Below the pieces are notes generated by a model, which saw only the letters and a list, made by a program, of their open reading frames with translations, was not told the origin of the DNA and ran no database searches. The position numbers and the translations under genes were made by a program. A stretch of 40,977 nt of DNA. It comes from Lachnospiraceae bacterium (GTDB taxonomy: Bacteria > Bacillota > Clostridia > Lachnospirales > Lachnospiraceae). The stretch lies in contig JAUNOF010000009.1 in assembly GCA_030537215.1 (NCBI GenBank), forward strand, positions 1 to 40,977, read 5' to 3'. Shown here in pieces: positions 7,282 through 14,810 of the stretch (its first letter is position 1; every line of letters starts with the position of its first letter).

Positions 7282-7417
7282 GCATGGGACGGGTACCCTC
7301 CCTGTTCAGCGCACTCTCGCTCTGTTCAGCGCGCAGCGGTACTAAGGCGCGTGAGAGACCGCGCCTAAGTGCCGGCGGGCTGAAAAGGCATTCACAGGGA
7401 GGGTACCCGTCCCATGC
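7282..7417. repeat. 136-bp fold-back element with 24-bp perfect inverted arms
   Basis: The arms are 7282-7305 (GCATGGGACGGGTACC...) and 7394-7417, its exact reverse complement. The 88-bp interior holds nested inverted repeats: TTCAGC/GCTGAA, GCACT/AGTGC, and AGGCGCG/CGCGCCT around TGAGAGAC. No flanking direct repeat was found. It may act as a transcript-end structure for the MATE mRNA or be a non-autonomous mobile element. Confidence 0.85.
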
Positions 7418-7446
7418 TGCTTTGCTGGAGGAATATGGTGAAGAGG

Positions 7447-7480
7447 TGCTGAAAAAAGGTATATGCTGAAAAAACGATAT
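7447..7480 (+). repeat. Two-copy 17-bp direct repeat
   Basis: TGCTGAAAAAAGGTAT (7447-7462) and TGCTGAAAAAACGATAT (7464-7480) stand in tandem between the fold-back and the 159-bp element. Function unknown. Confidence 0.5.
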
Positions 7481-7492
7481 GTGTAATAGAAT

Positions 7493-7651
7493 GTAACTGT
7501 TCAGTAGGTCTGCGCAGGGTCTGCCCCAGCGGAGCGAGGGCACTTGCTGCGCTGACCGTAAAAAACTGTGGAATAGCAAGCAAAAATCCCATTGCCGTAG
7601 GCGATTTTCAATGGATTTTTGCTCGTAACTGTGAGGGTACTGAACAGTTAC
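7493..7651. mobile_element. 159-bp MITE-like element (full-length copy) with target duplication
   Basis: Perfect 14-bp terminal inverted repeats: GTAACTGTTCAGTA (7493-7506) and TACTGAACAGTTAC (7638-7651). It is flanked by perfect 8-bp direct repeats AATAGAAT (7485-7492 and 7652-7659). The interior has two further fold-backs: GGTCTGCGCAG / CTGCGCTGACC (7507-7517, 7547-7557, one mismatch) and AGCAAAAATC...GATTTTTGCT. There is no transposase gene, so mobility would depend on one elsewhere. It sits between the MATE gene and nadE. Confidence 0.85.
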
Positions 7652-7666
7652 AATAGAATTAAAAAG

Positions 7667-7693
7667 GATTCCAGCGCCTTTCGTGCTGGAATC
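7667..7693 (+). promoter_or_regulatory. Hairpin abutting the nadE ribosome binding site
   Basis: A 9-bp perfect stem GATTCCAGC / GCTGGAATC with a 9-base loop ends immediately before AGAAGGAG. No T-run follows, so it is not a terminator; it could affect translation or mRNA stability. Confidence 0.45.
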
Positions 7694-7708
7694 AGAAGGA
7701 GAGTCAGG

Positions 7709-9796
7709 ATGAGGGATGGATTTATCCGGGTTGCGGCGGCGACCCCTAAAATTAAGGTGGCAGATCCGGAGTATAACCGGGAGCAGATTGTGAAGCTGAT
7801 GGAGGAGGGAGTCAGAGAACGGGTTCAGGTGATGGTGTTTCCGGAGCTGTGTCTGACGGGATATACCTGTCAGGATCTGTTTCTGCAGTTTCCGCTGATC
7901 CGGAAGGCGAAGGAGGAGCTGAAGAGGATTATGGAGGCGTCCAGGGGGCTTGATATGATCCTTTTTGTGGGTCTTCCCTGGGCGCAGGACGGGAAGCTTT
8001 ATAATGTGGCGGCGGCTGTGTGTGACGGACGGCTGCTGGGTCTGGTGCCGAAAAAGCACCTGCCTAACTATTCTGAATTTTATGAGCTGCGTCATTTCTG
8101 CCCGGGCAGCGACAAGGTGGTTATGATTCAGGATGAACTTCAGGATGGGGGGATCCCTCTGGGCAGCCATCTTCTGTTTCGTTGTGAAACTATGCCGGAG
8201 CTGGTGATCGGCGCAGAGATCTGCGAGGATGTGTGGGTGGCCTGCCCGCCCAGCATCAGCCATGCTATGGCTGGCGCCACTTTGATCGTCAATTGTTCAG
8301 CCAGTGATGAGACCACAGGAAAGGACAGCTACCGTCATGACCTGATCTGCGGCCAGTCCGCAAGGCTGGTATGCGGTTACGTGTACTGCAATGCAGGGGA
8401 GGGAGAATCTACTCAGGATCTGGTGTTCGGCGGCCAGAATATTATTGCAGAAAACGGAACCTGCCTGGCAGAGTCCAAGCGGTTTACCAATGAGTCGATT
8501 ATTGCAGATTTAGACTTAGAGCGTCTGAACAGCGAGCGCAGAAGGATGACCACCTTCCAGTCTTTTGGAATGGCGGCAAAGCTGGGCATGTTCCCGGGAC
8601 GGGACGGAGAGATTTGCAGCCAGCTGGATTATCAGACGGTAGTCTTTCGCCTGAATCAGGAAGGGGAAGAAACGGTCAAAGGGAAATTAAGACGGTTTAT
8701 CGACAAGGCGCCTTTTGTTCCCCATGATCAGACCAAGCGGGATAAGCGGTGCGAGGAGATTCTTTCCATTCAGGCCATGGGGCTGAAAAAACGTCTGGAG
8801 CATACCGGCTGCGGCCATGCCGTGATTGGTATTTCCGGCGGATTGGATTCTACGCTGGCTCTGCTGGTTACGGTTCGTGCTTTTGATATGCTGAAGATCC
8901 CCCGCAGCCAGATCCATTGTATTACCATGCCCTGCTACGGAACCACAGACCGGACCTATCAGAATGCCTGCACCATGACCAGGCAGGTAGGGGCGCAGCT
9001 GAAAGAGGTGGTGATCAAGGAGGCTGTGGGACTGCATTTTCAGGATATCGGCCATGATCCGGCGGTACATGATGTGACCTATGAGAACAGCCAGGCGAGA
9101 GAGCGGACCCAGATCCTGATGGATATTGCCAATCAGGTGGGAGGCATGGTGATCGGTACCGGTGATATGTCGGAGCTGGCGCTGGGATGGGCCACCTACA
9201 ACGGCGACCATATGTCCATGTATGCAGTGAATGTAGGCGTTCCCAAGACGCTGGTGCGCCATTTAGTGCGGTACTATGCAGATACCTGTAAAGAACCGGA
9301 GCTGTCTCGTGTCCTGTATGATGTGCTGGATACTCCGGTCAGCCCGGAGCTTCTGCCGCCGGAGGATGGAAAGATATCCCAGAAGACAGAAGACCTGGTA
9401 GGACCTTATGAGCTGCATGATTTCTACCTTTATTACGTGCTCCGCTTCGGCTATATGCCTTCCAAGATCTACCGTCTGGCATGTCAGGCTTTTGACGGGG
9501 AGTATGAGGCGGCAGTGATTGAAAAGTGGCTGAATGTGTTTTACCGCCGCTTCTTTGCCCAGCAGTTCAAGCGCTCCTGTCTGCCGGACGGCCCAAAGGT
9601 AGGTTCTGTGGCGGTATCTCCCAGAGGCGATCTGCGGATGCCAAGCGATGCCTGCCGGAGGATCTGGAGAAAATCAAAAGGTAACTGTTCCGCAGGTCTG
9701 CTCAGGGTCTGCCCCAGCGAAGCGAGGGTACTGAACAGTTACATCAGAAGAAAAAGGATAAGGAATACAGAATATGATAAACAGTACGTCAAATAA
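7709..9796 (+). CDS. nadE: Glutamine-dependent NAD+ synthetase with altered C-terminus
   Basis: Converts deamido-NAD to NAD using glutamine-derived ammonia. The N-terminal nitrilase-type amidase carries the Glu/Lys/Cys triad (Glu46 in FPELCLTGYT, Lys in PKKHLPNYSE, Cys in GAEICEDVWV). The synthetase domain has the PP-loop ISGGLDSTLALL near residue 377 and ends in the conserved SVAVSPRGDLRMPSDACRR. The start is the ATG at 7709, 7 bases after AAGGAG; the frame extends 30 codons upstream into the 159-bp repeat. Length is 695 residues, but residues 658-695 are read from an inserted 62-bp repeat and the frame-shifted flank. Removing the insertion gives a 660-residue protein ending RKSKEKG. The modified end overlaps the next gene by 23 bp. 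Confidence 0.93.
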   Translation: MRDGFIRVAAATPKIKVADPEYNREQIVKLMEEGVRERVQVMVFPELCLTGYTCQDLFLQFPLIRKAKEELKRIMEASRGLDMILFVGLPWAQDGKLYNVAAAVCDGRLLGLVPKKHLPNYSEFYELRHFCPGSDKVVMIQDELQDGGIPLGSHLLFRCETMPELVIGAEICEDVWVACPPSISHAMAGATLIVNCSASDETTGKDSYRHDLICGQSARLVCGYVYCNAGEGESTQDLVFGGQNIIAENGTCLAESKRFTNESIIADLDLERLNSERRRMTTFQSFGMAAKLGMFPGRDGEICSQLDYQTVVFRLNQEGEETVKGKLRRFIDKAPFVPHDQTKRDKRCEEILSIQAMGLKKRLEHTGCGHAVIGISGGLDSTLALLVTVRAFDMLKIPRSQIHCITMPCYGTTDRTYQNACTMTRQVGAQLKEVVIKEAVGLHFQDIGHDPAVHDVTYENSQARERTQILMDIANQVGGMVIGTGDMSELALGWATYNGDHMSMYAVNVGVPKTLVRHLVRYYADTCKEPELSRVLYDVLDTPVSPELLPPEDGKISQKTEDLVGPYELHDFYLYYVLRFGYMPSKIYRLACQAFDGEYEAAVIEKWLNVFYRRFFAQQFKRSCLPDGPKVGSVAVSPRGDLRMPSDACRRIWRKSKGNCSAGLLRVCPSEARVLNSYIRRKRIRNTEYDKQYVK
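9681..9742. mobile_element. 62-bp copy of the GTAAC element inside the nadE 3' end
   Basis: Ends are GTAACTGTTC (9681-9690) and GAACAGTTAC (9733-9742). Flanks ATCAAAAG (9673-9680) and ATCAGAAG (9743-9750) match at 7 of 8 positions. Its interior matches the 159-bp copy up to AGCGAGGG and then jumps to TACTGAACAG, consistent with deletion between the two GAGGG runs of the long copy. Confidence 0.85.
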
Positions 9797-10601
9797 GCAG
9801 GTCCGCCGTGTGGCAAACCTGGTAAAAAAGGCCAGAGCCCGACGGGAGGAGGACCTGTATGTGGCAGAAGGGCTCCGTATGTGCCAGGAGCTTTCTCCGG
9901 AGCAGGTGGAGATCCTTTATGTGTCAGAAAGCTTTTTAAAGGAGCACAGCCAGGGGGGCTTTCAAAAAGCTTTTCTGGAACGGTTCCGCTGGGAGCAGGT
10001 GACAGATTCGGTGATGAAGGTGATGGCAGACACCCAGACCCCTCAGGGCATTCTGGCGCTGGTAAAACAGAGACATATTTCCTTCCGGGAAATCTTAAAC
10101 CAGCCAGGGGCAGCTCATCTGATGATTCTGGAAACTATCCAGGACCCGGGAAATTTAGGAACGATCCTCCGCGCAGGAGAGGGCGCCGGGATCACCGGTG
10201 TGGTGATGAATGAGACCACAGCCGACATTTACAATCCAAAGGTGATTCGTTCTACCATGGGCTCCATTTACCGTGTGCCATTTGTGTATGTAGAGGACCT
10301 GGAGGCGGCCTGCGTCCAGATAAAGGAAAAAGGAATCCGCCTGTTTGCTGCTCATTTGAAGGGAGAAAACGCCTACGACCAGGAGGATTTTACAGTTCCC
10401 TGCGGCTTTCTGATCGGAAACGAGGCCAGAGGCTTAAGCAGTCAGATCGCTTCTCTGGCGGACACCTATGTGAAGATCCCTATGGCAGGAAAGGTGGAAT
10501 CCTTAAATGCGGCGGTGGCAGCCGCTGTCCTTATGTTTGAAACAGCCAGACAGCGGAGAAATTTAAGCGGCAGCCTTACGGCACGCCGTAAGAAAATGTA
10601 A
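9774..10601 (+). CDS. TrmH/SpoU-family RNA 2'-O-methyltransferase
   Basis: A 275-residue SPOUT methyltransferase with an N-terminal substrate-binding domain and the three SpoU motifs: DPGNLGTILRAGEGAG around 124-139, FLIGNEARGLS around 213-223, and IPMAGKVESLNAAVAAAVLMFE around 235-256. The knot binds S-adenosylmethionine and methylates a ribose in rRNA or tRNA; the target nucleotide cannot be assigned, and RlmB-like or TsnR-like enzymes both fit. AAGGA lies 9 bases before the ATG. Its start is overlapped by the extended nadE frame, but without the repeat insertion nadE would stop 11 bases before it, so the pair was probably an ordinary operon. Confidence 0.88.
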   Translation: MINSTSNKQVRRVANLVKKARARREEDLYVAEGLRMCQELSPEQVEILYVSESFLKEHSQGGFQKAFLERFRWEQVTDSVMKVMADTQTPQGILALVKQRHISFREILNQPGAAHLMILETIQDPGNLGTILRAGEGAGITGVVMNETTADIYNPKVIRSTMGSIYRVPFVYVEDLEAACVQIKEKGIRLFAAHLKGENAYDQEDFTVPCGFLIGNEARGLSSQIASLADTYVKIPMAGKVESLNAAVAAAVLMFETARQRRNLSGSLTARRKKM

Positions 10602-10625
10602 AAGGAACCTGTAAGAATTCGTAAG

Positions 10626-10654
10626 TTGAGTTTCTTGCCATACTATGGTATACT
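10626..10654 (+). promoter_or_regulatory. Promoter of the nfeD-SPFH unit
   Basis: TTGAGT (10626-10631), a 17-bp spacer and TATACT (10649-10654); predicted start near 10661. Confidence 0.75.
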
Positions 10655-10704
10655 GATGGAAGAACTTGTAAATCGATCATGTGTTTCCAGAAAGGAGGAC
10701 TTCC

Positions 10705-11145
10705 ATGGGATTACTGGGATGGCTGATGGCGTTTGTTGCATTTATCGGAATTGAAGCTGCAACCATGGCACTGACTACGATCTGGTTTGCAGGAGGCGCA
10801 CTGGTAGGACTTCTGTTCTGCCTGCTGGGAGCCGGCATTGAGGCGCAGCTTCTGGCTTTTGTTGTGGTTTCCTTTGCTTTGCTGATCCTTACCAGACCGC
10901 TGGCGCTCCGCTATGTAAACCAGCACACCAAGAAGACAAATGTGGAAGGCCTGGTAGGAAAGCAGGCCAGGATCACAGAGGCGGTGGACAACGAAGCCGG
11001 CACCGGCACGGCAGTCTTAAATGGTCAGGAGTGGACGGCCAGAGCGGTATCTGCCTCCGGCAGGATCTCTGTGGGAACACTGGTGCAGGTGAAAGAGATC
11101 CGGGGCGTTAAGCTGATGGTAGAGGCGGTAAAGGAAGCAGAGTAA
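10705..11145 (+). CDS. NfeD-family membrane protein
   Basis: A 146-residue short NfeD-type protein: hydrophobic segments over roughly residues 1-70, then a soluble OB-fold domain (GLVGKQARITEAV ... GRISVGTLVQVKEIRGVKLMVE). Short NfeD proteins are thought to assist SPFH/flotillin-like partners in membrane microdomains. The start is the ATG at 10705, 6 bases after AAAGGAGG; an in-frame GTG eight codons upstream overlaps that site. The SPFH gene follows after 52 bp, the classic pairing. Confidence 0.88.
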   Translation: MGLLGWLMAFVAFIGIEAATMALTTIWFAGGALVGLLFCLLGAGIEAQLLAFVVVSFALLILTRPLALRYVNQHTKKTNVEGLVGKQARITEAVDNEAGTGTAVLNGQEWTARAVSASGRISVGTLVQVKEIRGVKLMVEAVKEAE

Positions 11146-11197
11146 ATGATGGGAACGGAACAGGTGAACAGATGACATGGAAAGGTAGGGATAGCAT

Positions 11198-12142
11198 ATG
11201 GATGGTATGGTAACATTTATAAGTGGTTTTATGGTAGTAATTTTGATCTTGATTTTTGCGCTGATCATTCTTTCTTCCTGCATTAAGATTGTGCCTCAGG
11301 CACAGGCTCTGGTAGTAGAACGGTTAGGTGCATATCTGGATACCTGGTCTGTTGGCGTTCATTTTAAGCTGCCGTTTGTAGACCGGGTGGCAAAGCGGGT
11401 GAATTTAAAGGAGCAGGTGGCGGACTTTCCGCCTCAGCCGGTTATCACTAAGGATAATGTAACCATGCGGATCGATACGGTGGTATTCTTCCAGATTACG
11501 GACCCGAAGCTGTTTGCTTACGGTGTTGAGAATCCTATCATGGCGATTGAAAATCTGACAGCAACCACCCTTCGAAATATTATCGGCGATCTGGAGCTGG
11601 ATCAGACCCTGACCTCCAGAGAGACCATCAACGCTAAGATGCGGGCTTCTCTGGATGTGGCAACCGATCCATGGGGGATCAAGGTAAACCGTGTGGAGCT
11701 TAAAAACATCATTCCTCCGGCTGCAATTCAGGACGCCATGGAAAAGCAGATGAAGGCGGAGCGCGAGCGTCGTGAGGCGATCTTAAAAGCAGAGGGTGAG
11801 AAGAAGTCCACAATCCTGGTTGCAGAGGGCAAGAAGGAGTCTGCGATCCTGGATGCAGAGGCGGAGAAGCAGGCTGCCATCCTTCGGGCAGAGGCGGAGA
11901 AGGAAAAGAAGATCAAAGAGGCGGAAGGTCAGGCAGAGGCGATCTTAAAGGTACAGCAGGCACAGGCTGACGGTATCCGCTTTATCAAGGAAGCCGGCGC
12001 GGATCAGGCAGTTCTGCAGTTAAAGAGCCTGGAAGCATTTGCTGCCGCAGCGGACGGAAAGGCCACGAAGATCATTATTCCTTCTGATATTCAGGGAATC
12101 GCCGGACTGGCGAAGGCTCTGACGGAAGTTGCATCAGAGTAA
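11198..12142 (+). CDS. SPFH/stomatin-like (paraslipin) membrane protein
   Basis: A 314-residue protein with an N-terminal membrane anchor (about residues 8-28), the SPFH domain (about 30-200, with VVERLGAYLDTWSVGVHFKLPFVDRV at its start) and an alanine/glutamate-rich coiled coil (about 185-250, repeated AILxAEAEK units). This is the QmcA/stomatin group, which oligomerises at membranes; with NfeD upstream it likely forms a membrane-quality or microdomain complex. Start: ATG after AGGG, with a second ATG three codons in. The stop codon TAA (12140-12142) is provided by an inserted 27-bp repeat. The pre-insertion frame would end EVASDKKTE, so the present EVASE end is slightly shorter. Confidence 0.92.
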   Translation: MDGMVTFISGFMVVILILIFALIILSSCIKIVPQAQALVVERLGAYLDTWSVGVHFKLPFVDRVAKRVNLKEQVADFPPQPVITKDNVTMRIDTVVFFQITDPKLFAYGVENPIMAIENLTATTLRNIIGDLELDQTLTSRETINAKMRASLDVATDPWGIKVNRVELKNIIPPAAIQDAMEKQMKAERERREAILKAEGEKKSTILVAEGKKESAILDAEAEKQAAILRAEAEKEKKIKEAEGQAEAILKVQQAQADGIRFIKEAGADQAVLQLKSLEAFAAAADGKATKIIIPSDIQGIAGLAKALTEVASE

Positions 12143-12165
12143 CTGTGAGGGTACGGAACAGTTAC
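12139..12165. repeat. 27-bp copy of the GTAAC element with target duplication
   Basis: Starts GTAACTGTGAGGGTAC and ends GGAACAGTTAC; one substitution from the copy at 5292. Flanks GCATCAGA (12131-12138) and GTATCAGA (12166-12173) match 7 of 8. It supplies the stop codon of the SPFH gene. Confidence 0.8.
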
Positions 12166-12264
12166 GTATCAGATAAAAAGACAGAATAAAAGAGGAGGTT
12201 GCCACGGATGTGCAGGGAGATCCCGGACATTTGGGGCAGCCTTTTGTTTTTCAAGGAGGGGCAC

Positions 12265-13416
12265 ATGGAACTGAAGCTGGATCTGACAAAAGAGTACGGC
12301 ATTGTCCTGGAGGGCGGCGGCGCCAAAGGCTCCTATCAGATTGGAGCGTGGAAGGCTCTGCGGGAAGCGGGGGTGAAGATCAGAGGGATCGCAGGTGCCA
12401 GCGTGGGAGCCCTTAATGGAGCGCTGATGTGCATGGATGATCTGGAGCATGCAGAGTATATCTGGGATCATATCCGGTATTCCCAGGTAATGGATGTGGA
12501 TGATACCGTGATGGAGAATGTGAAAAAGGGCGATTTAAAAGCCCTCAATCTGTCTGATCTTCTGGCTGATGCCAGGCGGGTCTTAAAGGACAGAGGCTTT
12601 GACATCACACCTCTCAGAAAGCTGATCGGGGAGGCTGTGGATGAAGAGAAGATACGTTCATCCGAGCGTGAACTGTTTGTATCAACCATTTCTATTTCTG
12701 ACAGAAGGCCTCTGGTGATCAATATTAAGGAGGTGGCGGAGGGAGAGATCGGTGATATGCTGCTGGCCAGTGCCTATTTCCCGGCTTTTAAGCCGGAGAA
12801 GCTGGGCGGTAAGCTTTATACGGACGGCGGCGGGGCGAATAATGTTCCGGTGGATGTGCTGGCGGAGCGCGGATATCGGGATATCATTGTGATCCGGATC
12901 TATGGACTGGGGCTGGACACGGAGCGGTTTTTTAACGCGCCGGAGGATGTTTCCATCTATCACATTGCTCCGCGGCAGAATCTGGGAGGTATCCTGGAGT
13001 TTGACAGGAAGAAGGCCAGAAGGAACATGACGCTGGGGTATCTGGACGGGATGCGGCTGCTGTACGGACTGGCTGGAAGGCGGTACTACCTGGATGCACC
13101 GGAAAGCGAGGCCTACTATTTTGATAAGATGATGTCGGAGCTGGAGCTGCTGAAAGGATACCTGGAGCCGGAATTTTCACCGGAGGAGCTGGAAGCGATG
13201 AAAGGATACCGATTTTATACCGAGCGGGTCTTTCCAGAGCTGGCACGAAAGTTTGAACTGAAGGATGACTGGGATTACCGGGAGCTGTATCTGATGATCC
13301 TGGAGCAGCTGGCAGGGAAACTGAAAATTTCCAGATTCCGGGTTTATACGGCAGAGGAATTGTCACTTAAGATCCACCAAAAGATGAGAAAGCTTGACAG
13401 AGTCCTGCAGATGTAG
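12265..13416 (+). CDS. Patatin-like phospholipase
   Basis: 383 residues from the ATG at 12265. The patatin domain starts at once: oxyanion loop EGGGAKGSYQ (16-25), nucleophile Ser46 in GASVG, and catalytic Asp187 in the TDGGG motif, so the Ser-Asp dyad is intact. It would hydrolyse acyl esters of membrane lipids; no signal peptide. Two starts have good sites: AGGAGGGGCAC before 12265, and AGGAGG nine bases before an in-frame ATG at 12208, which would add MCREIPDIWGSLLFFKEGH. The later start is preferred because the domain begins there. A C-terminal region of about 150 residues outside the patatin core has no recognised motif. Confidence 0.87.
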   Translation: MELKLDLTKEYGIVLEGGGAKGSYQIGAWKALREAGVKIRGIAGASVGALNGALMCMDDLEHAEYIWDHIRYSQVMDVDDTVMENVKKGDLKALNLSDLLADARRVLKDRGFDITPLRKLIGEAVDEEKIRSSERELFVSTISISDRRPLVINIKEVAEGEIGDMLLASAYFPAFKPEKLGGKLYTDGGGANNVPVDVLAERGYRDIIVIRIYGLGLDTERFFNAPEDVSIYHIAPRQNLGGILEFDRKKARRNMTLGYLDGMRLLYGLAGRRYYLDAPESEAYYFDKMMSELELLKGYLEPEFSPEELEAMKGYRFYTERVFPELARKFELKDDWDYRELYLMILEQLAGKLKISRFRVYTAEELSLKIHQKMRKLDRVLQM

Positions 13417-13472
13417 TAGTTTTAAAAGTAACATTACACGACTGAAAAGGCCGCAAGAAGGAGGAAGCATAC

Positions 13473-14462
13473 ATGAATTTAAAAGGCAGAAATTTTTTAA
13501 CATTAAAGGATTTTACCCCGGAGGAGATCATTTATCTTCTGGATCTGGCAGCAGAGCTTAAGGAGAAGAAGAAAAAGGGGATTCCTGTGGATATCCATAG
13601 AGGAAAGAATGTGGCGCTGATCTTTGAGAAGACCAGTACCAGAACCAGATGTGCATTTGAGGTGGCAGCCCATGACCTTGGTATGGGAACCACTTATCTG
13701 GATCCAAGCGGTTCCCAGATCGGCAAGAAGGAGAGCATCGCCGATACCGCCCGGGTGCTTGGCCGGATGTACGAGGGAATCGAGTACCGGGGCTTCGGTC
13801 AGGAGATCGTAGAGGAGCTGGCTAAATATGCCGGTGTACCGGTGTGGAACGGCCTGACCAATGAATATCATCCGACACAGATGCTGGCAGATATGCTGAC
13901 AATCCGGGAACAGCTGGGGCGGCTGGAAGGCATTAAGCTGGTCTACATGGGCGATGCACGCTACAATATGGGAAATTCCCTGATGATCGCCTGCTCCAAG
14001 CTGGGCATGCATTTTGTGGCCTGCGCCCCCAAGAAGTATTTCCCCAACGCTGAACTGGTAGCTCAGTGCCAGGAGTATGCAAAGGCTTCCGGCGCCACCA
14101 TTACCTTAACGGAGGATGTGGCAGAGGGAACGAAAGACGCAGATGTGATCTATACCGACGTATGGGTATCCATGGGAGAGCCAGATGAGGTATGGGAGGA
14201 GAGGATCCGTGAGCTGTCCCCATATAAGGTAACCTCTGCTGTGATGAAGAATGCAGGGGAGCAGGCTATCTTCCTGCACTGTCTGCCCGCATTCCATGAC
14301 TTAAAAACCAAGATCGGCAAGGAGATGGGAGAGCGCTTCGGCATCCAGGATATGGAGGTAACCGATGAGGTATTTGAATCTGCCCAGTCCAGAGTATTTG
14401 ATGAGGCAGAGAACCGGATGCATACCATTAAGGCGGTAATGGCGGCAACATTAGGAGAATAA
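13473..14462 (+). CDS. argF: Ornithine carbamoyltransferase
   Basis: A 329-residue transcarbamylase that makes citrulline from ornithine and carbamoyl phosphate. The carbamoyl-phosphate loop STRTR is at 55-59, HPTQ at 133-136, ornithine-binding WVSMGEPDE near 231-239, and the catalytic HCLP near 270. Length and motifs match the ArgF/ArcB family. No other arginine biosynthesis or deiminase gene is adjacent, so anabolic versus catabolic use is not decided by context. AGGAGG lies 8 bases before the ATG. The next gene begins 3 bases after its stop. Confidence 0.95.
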   Translation: MNLKGRNFLTLKDFTPEEIIYLLDLAAELKEKKKKGIPVDIHRGKNVALIFEKTSTRTRCAFEVAAHDLGMGTTYLDPSGSQIGKKESIADTARVLGRMYEGIEYRGFGQEIVEELAKYAGVPVWNGLTNEYHPTQMLADMLTIREQLGRLEGIKLVYMGDARYNMGNSLMIACSKLGMHFVACAPKKYFPNAELVAQCQEYAKASGATITLTEDVAEGTKDADVIYTDVWVSMGEPDEVWEERIRELSPYKVTSAVMKNAGEQAIFLHCLPAFHDLKTKIGKEMGERFGIQDMEVTDEVFESAQSRVFDEAENRMHTIKAVMAATLGE

Positions 14463-14465
14463 TCT

Positions 14466-14783
14466 ATGTATGGACAAGGAACGAGGGGAAGGAGCAGCCG
14501 CAGCAGCAGGAACCTGGGATTTTTTTTGGATCTGCTCCATATCGTGGTAGGGATCATGATTGTTGTGCTGGCAGTGCTCTCTTTCCTGAATCCGGATAAC
14601 AATCTGGTACTGTTTCCGGTGATTTTTATGCTGGCAGCAGTGCTGAACCTGGTAAATGGCTGGGTAAAAATCCGGCAGAGCGGGCGAAATAAGAAGAAGC
14701 AGGCGGCAGGAGCAGGGGTTGTTCTGTTCGGTATCGCTCTGGTGGCCCTCTCTGCGGTCAGTGCATTAAGCGTCTGGAGGTAA
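14466..14783 (+). CDS. Small membrane protein of unknown function
   Basis: A 105-residue protein with a basic, serine/arginine-rich N-terminus (residues 1-16), then three hydrophobic segments (about 18-40, 48-66, 82-102) separated by the short polar loops SFLNPDNN and KIRQSGRNKKKQ. It begins 3 bp after argF with an AGGAG inside the argF end and precedes birA by 27 bp, so it is translated in this operon. It resembles small Lachnospiraceae DUF proteins (DUF6637 comes to mind, unverified). No function can be assigned. Confidence 0.7.
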   Translation: MYGQGTRGRSSRSSRNLGFFLDLLHIVVGIMIVVLAVLSFLNPDNNLVLFPVIFMLAAVLNLVNGWVKIRQSGRNKKKQAAGAGVVLFGIALVALSAVSALSVWR

Positions 14784-14810
14784 TGCACAGTTAGAGTTGG
14801 AGATAGCAGG

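Noticed and set aside
7250..8263. 337-codon minus-strand open frame
   Set aside because: It is the antisense of nadE and the fold-back repeat; the predicted protein is low-complexity, His/Arg/Pro-rich and has no start signal.
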